The position numbers were made by a program, and so were the translations under genes. A stretch of DNA of 64,000 nucleotides from Sipunculus nudus. Lineage: Eukaryota > Annelida > Sipuncula > Golfingiida > Sipunculidae. Shown here piece by piece: positions 37,001 to 43,200 of this stretch (position 1 is its first letter; each line of letters opens with the position of its first letter). Location of the stretch: the NCBI GenBank assembly GCA_026874595.1, contig CM049310.1:35155558-35219557 (forward strand), written 5' to 3'. Below the pieces are notes generated by a model that was not told the origin of the DNA, searched no databases, and saw only the letters and a list, made by a program, of their open reading frames with translations.

Positions 37001-37375
37001 CCATTTGATGTCGGGGAGCTCCGTAATATTCTGTGAAGCAGGGAATCCCAGGTCTTCTCCCCTTTGAAGCTTGTCAACAAAGCCGATAGGGTCAGACAGT
37101 GCTTCTTTCTTGGCACTGATAAGCTTGTCCAGGTCTTTGATAGCCTTAGCTCGCTGGGCTTCCAAGAGAACTATTGAGCGAAGCAGACTGTGGTAATCCT
37201 TGTTTCCCTTCAGAGCTAAGTGGTCGGATTCAAAGTAGTAAGTTCTATTAATGTTTTCATTGGTTTCAAGTGTGGATGAAGTGGTCTCAGATTTGTCTTT
37301 CATATTTTCTTCACCAGGGGGCTCTGATTTTTGCAATGATGCATCTACTGCCATCTCATCTGAGGTGTCCATCAT
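12867..37375 (-). CDS. ZZZ3: ZZ-type zinc finger-containing protein 3 (ZZZ3), 7 exons
   Basis: Exons in transcript order are 37375-36907, 36566-36337, 23735-23640, 22803-22612, 20379-20251, 18961-18861 and 13020-12867. Total is 1371 nt, 456 residues, with every junction GT-AG and in phase. Residues 1-156 are an acidic N-terminus followed by a helical, probably coiled-coil stretch. A SANT/Myb-like domain spans about 190-247 (W194, W219). An acidic, serine-rich linker follows. The ZZ zinc finger spans 373-420 with all eight ligands: C373, C376, C388, C391, C400, C403, H413 and H417. ZZZ3 is a subunit of the ATAC histone acetyltransferase complex, and its ZZ finger reads the histone H3 tail. It is shorter than the vertebrate protein (about 900 residues), mostly at the N-terminus. 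It is convergent with OSTC and head-to-head with the HPGD-like gene. Intron 2 (12.6 kb) holds a palindrome and a retrotransposon; intron 5 is flanked by splice-site arrays. Confidence 0.95.
13340..13690. repeat. family E dispersed repeat with GGTGGCACCACC
   Basis: Related to 17850-18345. Monomers contain a GGTGGCACCACCTGTCTGG block, ACTCCTGATATAAGTGCAAT-like text and GGACATG before the next unit. Lies in ZZZ3 intron 6. No ends could be fixed. Confidence 0.5.
15005..15095 (+). repeat. 5' head of a family A-type Helitron-like element
   Basis: Starts TTTTAGCTCAGCTGACGTC and has a partner TAGCTGA block, then the head GTCCGTCCGTCCGTTAAT, as in the family A element at 23796. What follows (to about 15400) does not match the A monomers. 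The overlapping frames here (14990-15407) are not convincing genes. Lies in ZZZ3 intron 6. Confidence 0.5.
15757..17096 (-). mobile_element. family C Helitron-like tandem-repeat element
   Basis: Read on the minus strand. The 5' end is a stem-loop (TAGCCCTCAGCC, CTTA, GGCTGATGGGCTA), then a GTCC-repeat head (about 17018-17048) and GTTAAC. About 3.5 monomers of roughly 300 bp follow, each with TGACCTTGACCTA, GGATTCACCGTAAG, AGCGGGATATC and GGTGGCGCCACC. The 3' part has GGCTGAGGGCT, the inverse of the 5' end, then a hairpin TCAGC-TTTT-GCTGA and TATTCTAG followed by T. This plan matches non-autonomous Helitron-like elements with internal tandem repeats (HINE or Pearl-type). It encodes no protein. 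Lies in ZZZ3 intron 6. Confidence 0.75.
17850..18345. repeat. family E dispersed repeat, longer copy
   Basis: Contains about four units marked by GGTGGCACCACCTGTC, GAGTGGCACCACCAGTC, GGTGGCACCACCAGTC and GGTGGCGCCACCAGTC at 17910, 18060, 18182 and 18329. Spacing is about 120-150 bp. CAAGCACTTTTCAAGG text adjoins it, as it does the copy at 13340. Confidence 0.55.
18861..18961 (-). CDS. ZZZ3: ZZZ3 exon 6, ZZ zinc-finger core
   Basis: Starts exactly at the first zinc ligand (C373): [19 protein letters not shown], then DFCDNCTD. The donor is AG|GTGGGT at 18860. The acceptor is TTTTCAG|TGTGATAAC. The same acceptor text plus the first exon codons is repeated upstream (18989-19341). Confidence 0.95.
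18962..19450 (-). repeat. tandem copies of the ZZZ3 exon 6 splice acceptor
   Basis: On the minus strand the unit is TATTTTCAG|TGTGATAACTG plus TGGATG. It is the polypyrimidine tract, AG and first exon codons of exon 6. Copies of the boundary, exact or nearly so, lie at 18989, 19090, 19244, 19276, 19308 and 19341, beside the true one at 18961. The four from 19244 to 19341 have a period of about 32 bp. Further degenerate copies fill the gaps (for example near 19165 and 19440). Confidence 0.85.
19880..20310 (-). repeat. ZZZ3: 57-bp in-frame repeat copying the ZZZ3 exon 5 splice donor
   Basis: Seven full copies encode the 19-residue unit [19 protein letters not shown] (P or L at one site), then one decayed copy. 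The last residue, valine, is the GT of a splice donor, AAG|GTGAGA. Exon boundaries after GYK are at 20251, 20194, 20137, 20080, 20023 and 19966. Donors 1, 3, 5 and 6 are GTGAGA; donors 2 and 4 are GTCAGA. The seventh copy ends AAG|ATGAGA and has no GT. Because the unit is 57 bp, any donor joins exon 6 in frame. Only the first copy is needed for the family-length protein. Confidence 0.92.
20251..20379 (-). CDS. ZZZ3: ZZZ3 exon 5 (minimal form)
   Basis: Acceptor GCATTACAG|GATGATGAAG. Encodes [20 protein letters not shown], then [15 protein letters not shown] and GTQHIGYK (residues 330-372). It leads directly into the ZZ finger. The 3' end given assumes the first of six possible donors. Confidence 0.88.
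20791..21824. mobile_element. decayed pogo/Tigger-like terminal repeats
   Basis: AATGAAACCTTGTTGTGTC (20794) and ACACAACGAGGTTTCACTG followed by TA (about 21805-21824) resemble the CAGTGAAACC ends of pogo/Tigger MITEs. A weaker inverted partner of the first lies at 20858-20876, so there may be two separate fragments. A GA-rich microsatellite (about 21071-21113) lies between. No transposase is seen. In ZZZ3 intron 4. Confidence 0.35.
22612..22803 (-). CDS. ZZZ3: ZZZ3 exon 4
   Basis: Acceptor TTTACCTAG|ATTATCC and donor TCT|GTGAGT. Encodes residues 266-329, including [19 protein letters not shown] and an acidic serine-rich linker, as at this point in ZZZ3 of other animals. A run of 19 G on the plus strand (22572-22590) sits 20 bp downstream of the donor. 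Confidence 0.92.
23640..23735 (-). CDS. ZZZ3: ZZZ3 exon 3
   Basis: Acceptor GTTGCAG|GTTGCCAG and donor AGG|GTAAGG. Encodes [16 protein letters not shown] then [16 protein letters not shown], the third SANT helix and the following basic segment. The 12-kb palindrome in intron 2 begins about 60 bp upstream of this acceptor. Confidence 0.94.
25553..25673 (+). repeat. 5' LTR (121 bp)
   Basis: Begins TGTCGTGTAATAGG and ends GGATTTATGACA, with AATAAA inside at about 25629. Identical by eye to 30058-30178. Confidence 0.95.
25674..25686 (+). promoter_or_regulatory. candidate tRNA primer-binding site
   Basis: TGGTGGCAGCGGG follows the LTR with no gap. TGG pairs with the CCA end of a tRNA. I could not assign the tRNA. 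Confidence 0.6.
25784..29749 (+). CDS. Gag-Pol polyprotein of the gypsy-type retrotransposon
   Basis: The first ATG in frame is at 25784; the frame is open 18 nt further upstream from a GTG that is unlikely to start it. The product is 1321 residues. From the N-terminus: a capsid-like region; an arginine/glycine-rich patch near 203-220; two zinc knuckles in 236-269, the second a clean CX2CX4HX4C; an aspartic protease with DSGA at 320; reverse transcriptase with YMDD at 587-590; RNase H with its first aspartate near 736; integrase with an HHCC finger (H960, H963, C993, C996) and a catalytic triad D1024, D1077, E1113 with DX35E spacing; then a basic C-terminal tail. No stop or frameshift separates Gag from Pol, so the ratio must be set otherwise. 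All catalytic motifs look intact. Confidence 0.95.
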   Translation: MTMPGFQPPECFDFQHPEYWPEWKQRFSCFRIATKLHKDEGEIQVSTLIYAMGKDAERVFNTFTWDSAEDQNKYDVVVRKFDDYFVPKRNVIHQRALFYQCVQRPGETVEAFVRHLYELAESCEFGPNRDENIRDRIVIGINDKQLSQELQLKSDLSLEVAVQLCRQSELVKAQIGEQAAAVALDDISSANREHRFDAASFNKRRGGRQNRGRGQGHAKSSSNTSFKATKQEHVTCGRCNKFHAKDARCPARYARCNKCHRIGHYAVVCKTKSVQEVVVPDADNNPKFLGTVSEGEESTVDTDWRVRLNIEGKFLTFKIDSGADVSVISEQAYQSLRCPPSLEPPQTVLRSVGGQLHCLGCFETKVNFRGTVYRMMMYVVTGANNLLSRSAAVAMELIQLNIHDIDIEQEVFGDLGHMHCEPVKFKVKADVQPYSQSVARRVPIPLLPKVKDELDRMEKNDVITKITEPTEWCSPIVPVVKKNKKDVRICVDLRKLNKAIIRERYILPTLDDLLPKLAGAKIFSSLDASSGFWAIPLHADSMKLTTFITPFGRYAFKRLPFGITCAPEIFQRKMTELLDSHEGVIVYMDDILVFGDSIEQHDERLKKVLSSILRSGLKLNRSKCLLRQEGLQFLGHWIGSEGIQPSPDKVKAIVNLKAPTDVTELKRLLGMINYLGRYVPNLATVAKPMNDLLRSDSVWCWGPSQEEAFAYVKSALTDAPSLAFYDANKKTVVSADASSYGLGGVLLQEHGNELKPVAFASRSLSSAEANYAQIEKECLAAVWACEKFAQYLSGLETFTLQTDHKPLVPLINGKSLDQVPQRCQRLLIRLMRFNPEAVHIPGKLLLIADTLSRSPLAENTPDQELGEDIEAYISAVESYRPMSPEKFTEIQKATAQDLILTEAIRYTMSGWPRYIQDVAEPLRVYFGVKDHLSVANGLLLFDDRIVVPGVMQTEMLDRIHDGHQGISKCRERAKSGVWWPSMNKEIQDKVNSCEHCQTYRPTQRKEPLITTPMPNRPWEAIASDLCEYKREMYLVTVDYFSRYIEIAHLPDSTAGTVILKLKSLFARWGIPDRLISDNGPQYGSAEFADFAAQYGFNHDTTSPYNPQANGAVERAVETAKNILRQDDPFLALLVYRATPNTATGYSQAKLMMGREIKSTLPVLPRKLEPNWPSMAKIKEKDAQTKHAYESHYNRRHGVQPLNPICPGTQVRIKTDNEDFWTKTGKVLGQYRGSSRSYMVLTEQGRTVRRNRRHIRPVAESNDTTDANAGDQHNPPSEIPSAVDSGMSTDDPSSASVESSCVNPSVTTRSGRQVKPVQRLDL
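30058..30178 (+). repeat. 3' LTR (121 bp)
   Basis: Preceded by the purine tract ending at 30057 and followed by the CAGGG duplication. The 308 bp between the stop codon and this LTR have no open frame. Confidence 0.95.
30685..32014 (+). mobile_element. family B Helitron-like tandem-repeat element nested in family A
   Basis: Starts CCCGCCAAAATGAAGTTTTG (a decayed 5' stem-loop) and ends with a hairpin GTAGTC...GGCTAC, then CCGTATTCTAG. It splits a family A monomer: CACCTGTATTTTTGTA lies before it and TTTTTAAAGTTTACACATTT after it, which rejoined give the usual monomer text. Units of about 300 bp contain AAGCTCATATCTC, GGGCCAAAATTTTGCATG, GCACAGCGTCTGTCTG, GGATAGCTTTCTTGATTTTA and GGTGGCGCCACC. 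Confidence 0.78.
32197..32474. other. centre of the palindrome, single-copy
   Basis: This stretch lies between the 3' end of the left A copy and the inner end of the right arm. It has no partner in the window and may be original ZZZ3 intron. Confidence 0.45.
32475..35912 (-). repeat. right arm: inverted copy of A with nested B, cut at its inner end
   Basis: On the minus strand it begins with the family A head (35912) and runs through A monomers to about 33537. It then enters the 5' end of family B (TCCGCCAAAACGAAGTTTTG region, 33510-33537) and stops inside B at 32475. The 3' ends of B and A are missing. The retrotransposon is absent: the matching position near 34145-34155 is an unbroken GCCCTGTTAACAG. 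Confidence 0.85.
36337..36566 (-). CDS. ZZZ3: ZZZ3 exon 2, SANT/Myb-like domain
   Basis: Acceptor TTAAACCAG|CAAAACC and donor CAACAG|GTTAGG. Encodes residues 157-233 with [19 protein letters not shown], then [17 protein letters not shown]. The tryptophans at 194 and 219 are the SANT hallmarks. Confidence 0.95.
36907..37375 (-). CDS. ZZZ3: ZZZ3 exon 1 (first coding exon)
   Basis: Two adjacent ATGs (37375 and 37372) open the frame. It runs to GAGA|GTGAGT at 36906. The first 50 residues are acidic and serine/threonine-rich. Residues 65-110 are helical ([19 protein letters not shown]). An acceptor-like TGCTTCAG on the minus strand at 37389-37396 suggests a further non-coding 5' exon. Confidence 0.9.
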
Positions 37376-37670
37376 TATTATACACCTGAAGCATTTCTTT
37401 AAGCTATAAATTAAAAAGATAAATATGATATATATGTACGTATAACTAGGTATAAGTAAAGGACGGATAATCTTATTTATACCACTGGATCATTAATCAA
37501 ACTTATCTGCAATCATACAAATTCATCATGGCGCTTGCAGTTTAATATTTTTTTTCCTAAAAATTTAGATTCATATATTAACAGCTTAATTTAGATAATC
37601 TTTTTCCTGAATAAGTTATTATGTACATTTTTTTTAATATAAATTCTAGTAGCATTCTAGTAAAAACCTG

Positions 37671-37757
37671 TCTATTAAGCACACCTTACTATTACGGGTT
37701 AAATCTGCCTGTCTTTCCCCCGTCTTGAACCTGCCCGGACTACACAGGTTTCACTGT
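37671..37757. mobile_element. possible short pogo-like MITE
   Basis: TAAAAACCTGTCT at the left and ACAGGTTTCACTG followed by TA at the right are imperfect inverted ends about 85 bp apart. Low certainty. Confidence 0.3.
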
Positions 37758-38590
37758 AAGTGTAATGTATAAACTCCCATATATATATGGGCATGAGCCA
37801 ATAGTTACTCTATTATCGCCCAACAACACATTATTCTAAGTTCTCTTTGCATTACTTGCATTGTCATTTTCCTGTCGTCATACTTAATTTACATTTGATA
37901 TGTATGGATCCCTTTTATCTCAATTCGAGAAATAAAGGATAATATCTACCCTTCCTTTTTGAAAATTTTAAATTTACCTGTGTCCCGAGGCTAGACTGCT
38001 TTTTAGTAATACTTCTCTCCGCCAGATGTCAGCAATGGCTGTTCTTTGAAATTATTAGTTTTACATTTGTCCACCAGATGTCAGTAATGGCCAATCTTTC
38101 GAAAACTTCACTCTCGCGGTATCAAATGCTCTTGAAATTCCCAGTATTCTGGAAACAATACATTTACCAGTTATTATAAGTCCGAGATCAACAACATATA
38201 TTGCAATTATGCAACGTTTGAAAACTTATTATAAGTGTACACTTATATTTCTAATGCAATAAACAAATGTGGATTATGATTTTAATTTTACATTAAAACG
38301 CATATGTCATTTTCTTATTTTTTATAATTTAGTACGTTTGCAATTTGTAATTAATGTATTCAGATCTTGATTTTGTTTCGCGTACTCCAGTATTAAATTG
38401 CGAGAAAAATACATCTCTTGATAATGCAGCCTCATAAAATTAAATCTGTAATTAATATTCACAATAAGTAGGTTGGCATGATCTTAAAACTAATTATACA
38501 AAAAGTATCAGTTGTGAAACAATTTGAATAAAGCGATTACTATTCATTCTGTTCATGGTAAAATATTCTCCGAACTCATCCCAATATAAA

Positions 38591-39149
38591 AACAAGAGCA
38601 CCACAAACGTGCGTAATACGCCCGTCGTGTACCTGGTGACCTCTAACCTCATTAAATATGCGTGAATTATGACGAGAAGGTAATTCAGGTGAGAAAATTC
38701 TATTGGCAAAATGTATAAATAATGAGTTTCATGAAAATCCATAGGATTTTTGGTAAGTCACCAAGGTGTCTCCAAAGTGCAGTGGCCCCTGACATCATTA
38801 AATATGCATGGTTTTTCCTCGAAATCGAACTTAGGCGAGATACTTTATTGATTAACATTTCTGACGAGTTTTATCAAAATCCTTCATATTCTTCATAAGT
38901 TGTATCGGCGACACCACAACGTAGACTAGTGACCCGTGACCTTATTAAATCTTAATGTGCGTGGATGACTATGGATGTTGCCCATAATCGAACAAGGATG
39001 AAATAATCTGTTGGTTAGTGGTTATGGTGAGTTTCGTGAAAAAATCCATCAAAGCACCGGTAAGTTATCGCGGCGACACTAAAAGTTAACGGACGGACGG
39101 ACAGACGGTTGGTATACCATAATACTCCCTTCATATGGCGGGCGTATAA
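38591..39149 (-). mobile_element. family F Helitron-like element
   Basis: On the minus strand it starts TATACGCCCGCCATATGAAG and has a partner GGTATACC, then the GTCC head (about 39090-39105) and GTTAACTTTTAGTGTCGCC. About three degenerate units follow. The 3' part has GGGCGTATTACG, the inverse of the 5' end, then a hairpin GCAC-GTTTGTG-GTGC and TCTTGTT. A second, interrupted copy is at 55515-55885. Confidence 0.7.
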
Positions 39150-39164
39150 ATAGTAAATGAGTAA

Positions 39165-39506
39165 GCAAAAAAATAAGGTTTTGTTCTCAGGCACTTTTTT
39201 TTCAGAAATCAATGCGGGCGAGCGATTTTTTTTTTATCTTATTTTTTGTATGTTTCGAAAAAAATATGTCATATGTTCAAGGAAAAACATGATAATAACA
39301 GTTTTAATTTGCTAAACAAGTAAAAGCACTTAAAAAACAAATGAAAATTTATCTTAATTGTTTTATTTTATCTTCTTGAAAGAAATGTCCCAGCGGCTGG
39401 AGCTCAAATTGATAAGTTTTTATTGGGAATCAAGATAAAAAAAATGATGCGGGGGTTTAAAATTGATGTGGGCGGTGCATGAGAACCATTCTCATATTTT
39501 TTTGCC
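39165..39506. mobile_element. PIF/Harbinger-like MITE, older copy
   Basis: The ends GCAAAAAAATAAGG and TTTTTTTGCC are inverted. GTTCTCAGGCAC and GTGCATGAGAACC lie just inside. It is about 340 bp long, related to the cleaner copy at 46865-47197. The flanks TAA and TGA are an imperfect 3-bp duplication. Confidence 0.55.
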
Positions 39507-40208
39507 TGAATAACTGATTTTTAAGGGTCTTTCATATCAATGGTTACATCAAGGAGTTAAAAAACTATCTTTTATCTTTCTATAATAGCTGTGCATAAAT
39601 TGTAATATTTTAATGTATAATTCAGACATAATATTTCTATTTTATGAATACTATAAATGGAAATTTTACAGAGCATCAATATTTTCTTAGAGTTTTTTTT
39701 GTATTGAAAGAAAAAACAGTTAGATATTAATATACCCTTCCATAACTGGAACGTTTAACTTCAAGTTTGTGAAGTTCTAAAACTTCTTTAAATTTGCCTA
39801 TATATATTGGCAGGCCTACTTTGAATTTACGCTAACATAAAAAAAATGAAAATGCATCATGAAAATAATGAGGAAATCAATCAAATTCATAACATCTACA
39901 GAAAATGGAAAAAAGTCTAAATGAGTTCGCCTGCTTTAGTGTTATGAAGGTTATGAGTAAAGTTTCTTATGGTGGTGGTCCCAGGTCTGGAAACACGAAA
40001 ATGACATTTCGGTTGTAAATGGTTAGCTAATCCGCCGGCAGATGTCAGTAGCTTCCGTTCACTTGACCTGTGTTGAACTTCGAACCTTTGAACATAAACA
40101 AGGGCGAAACATGGCCAGGGTTCACTGAGCCAGGGATTTGCAGGATTGAAGCATTACAAAGCCATCATATTTATAAAACAGAGATCCAGGAATTCTCCAT
40201 CTGGTACA

Positions 40209-43200
40209 ATGCGGATCACTGGCAGCGTGGGCTTCATCACAGGGGGCGCCAGAGGGCTGGGCAGGGGGTTCGCAGAGCTGCTGCTAGAAGAGGGAGGCAA
40301 GGTAAGCGCTGTGTACAGGTAAACGGAGGGGAAGAATGAAAACCGCATGAACTGGCGTAAAATCTGTGTTATTAAAGTAAAATACAGTGTCAAACATATA
40401 CTGTGTCAAAACAGCAAATATATCCATCATGTTTTATGATCCTGGTAATTATGAATTATCATGCTTTTTTAAAGAAAAATGCCAGTAAAGCAGAGTAATA
40501 AACGAATTATGTGTGTATATATATATTTATATATATTACTGTATTGTACTGCACTCTTTGCTGTGTTAATTAACTAAACAAGACTATCAGGGTATGCATA
40601 ACTTTATATATGTATTGGAGAACTTCAATATAACTTTTAAAGTAATGATGAATAATTCATTTACCCTTCATTGGCTGAAACTACCCTTTCCAAGTTGATA
40701 TAGCATTTGTAAGAACTAATTGGAACCCGTGTTAATTTCAAATAGAAAAATTACACTATCACATTTTATAATAACAATATTAACAAATTATGTGCATGCA
40801 TCTTCCCAGATGTTAAGGTATAATTTGCACATTTCATTTTTGGCTTGTTCTGTGGGCCAGCAGTAATTCTTCCTGCCCTATCTCAGACAGAACAATTAGG
40901 ATGAATGGCAACCCAGAGGCCTCCTTTAGTTCATGTCCCAATTTACAAGCAGTATAAAGATAATATGTAAGCTAATGAAGGTCTCTTATACTGAGATACA
41001 CTGTCTTTTGATAGAAGCAGGGGGAGGGTCCAGGGGGTCCAGATCCCCCTTTTTTAGCCGTTGCAAACTTTATTTAGGCAATTCCTGCCTACTTTTGGAG
41101 TCTGGACCAGGCCTTTTCTGGACCTGGGGACCTTTTTTTCAGGTTTTCTCATTAGTCCTCCTGGGTTAGACCCTCCATTTCCTAAATCTTGGATCTGCCC
41201 CTGTTTAATTATTATTCTTTTAAACTCTGTAACAATCATGAAATTCTTTACCTCACAGGTGTGTCTAGCTGATATCGATACAGACCAGGGCAGGGAGACA
41301 GAACAGGAATTAAAACAGAAATATGGTTCAGACTGTGTCATGTTTGTCCGTTTAGATGTCACGAAAGAACAAAATTTTTCAGGTTTGTAAACAGTCAAAT
41401 CTATAATTCATATTTAAAATAATTTATGAATGTTGAAAGTTAGGAGCAGACATGTATAATAAAATGTGATTAAGTCAAAGACAGCATCAATGTCAAGTCT
41501 TACTATTGATCAAACAGGAAAGCTACTTGGTTTCACATAAGGGTAAATTTGTTGAGGCGAATCTAGCAAAGCTTGACACAACAATTTAACTGAAAACCAT
41601 TATTTAAAGTATATTCTAATATATTTTTCAATTTAATTTGTTAAAATATAAATATATATATATACAAAAAAAAAGAGTGACACCTTTTAGATAGACTTGT
41701 TTATTAAAAAACAAGTGAATCCATCTCAAAGGTGTCACTCTTTCTCTTTACCTACACTTCTACTACAGACTAACATGGCTGTACCATTTATATATAAATA
41801 TATATACCATCTCAGTTTAGTGACCATCACAAAAGAATGACCACTTGTTCACGGTTCTGATTGAATTTTGCCCTTTATACAAACCTCGCTCAAATGACCA
41901 CCTTGAAAATGCAACCACATTAACAAGGTCCCCTGTGAGGTAGTAATTTTGAGGTTTATTATATATATATTTATAACTGTATCCGCCAAAACAGAGTTTT
42001 GCGGATACTATGTTTTCAGTCCGCCGCTGCCGTCTCCACTGCCACCGCCGTCTCGGCGGCCGTCTCGGCTGCCGTCTCCGCCATCGCCGCATAGATTTCC
42101 ATAAACTCCTCCGTAACCACTGGCAGAATTTTTCGAAATTCGGAATTATGATCTGGTCACATGTGACCTGCTGCGCCCTCATTTTTAAGTTGACCTCTGA
42201 CTTTTCCTCTTTGCCCAGCATCCATTTGTGCGTCTTATTCCATACATAAACCCACATATCTTAGGAACCACTTGACAGATCAGGCTAAAAATTTTGCACA
42301 AATGTAGCCCTTGGAGAGCTTTATAACATGCATTAAAATGGTGGCGCCATCTGTAACCATTTTTGCAAAGCGTCCATCTGTTCATCTGCCTTGGGAATAA
42401 ATCACTCATATCTCTGCATTTGTTAGACTTATACACCTGAAATTTTGCATGTGTATACATCCTGGACAGCTTTCCTGATTTTATGGCAGGTGGCACCACC
42501 TACATTCACGTTAACCCTGCAGACATTCAAGCTCATATCTCGGGAACCATTTGACCTATTGGGCCAAAATTTTGCATGTGTACAGATCTCATTTAGCTCT
42601 TTATCATACGCAAAACTGGTGGTGCCACCTGCACCCATTTTTCCACAGCGTTCATCTGTTCATCTGCCTTCGGATAAAATTACTCATATCTCTGCATTGG
42701 TTACACTTACACACCTGAAATTGTGCATGTGTATACATCCTGGACAGCTTTCTTGATTTTATGACAGGTGGCGCCACCTATGTTCACGTTAAGGCTGCAG
42801 AAATGCAAGCTCATATCTCGGGAACTGTTTGACTGATAGGGCCAAAATTTTGCATGTGTATAAATCTCACATAGCTCTTTATCATACGCAAAACTGGTGT
42901 GCCACCTGCTACCGTTTTTGCACAGCGTCGATCTGTTCATCTGGCTTGGGATAAAATCACTCTTATCTTAGCAGTGGTTTGACTTATACACAGGTTTTGC
43001 AGGTTTATACATCCTGGACAGCTTTCTTGATTTTATGACAGGTTGCGCCACCTTCATTCAAGTTTATGCTGCAGACATCCAAGCTCATATCTCGGGAACT
43101 GTTTGACCAAAATTTTGGATGTTTATAAATCTCACATAGCTCTTTATCAGACGCAATACTGATGGCGCCACCTGCAACCATTTTTGCACAGCGTCAGTCT

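Larger units (their letters stand above)
37376..40208. promoter_or_regulatory. intergenic region between divergent ZZZ3 and HPGD-like genes
   Basis: The two genes face away from each other across 2.8 kb. A sequence CCGCCAGATGTCAGCAATGGC (38019-38039) recurs in near-identical form at 38071-38091 and, shorter, as CCGCCGGCAGATGTCAGTAG at 40032-40050. The first two lie where a ZZZ3 5' exon could start. The third is about 160 bp upstream of the HPGD-like ATG. Between them are a family F element and a MITE, listed separately. Confidence 0.5.
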
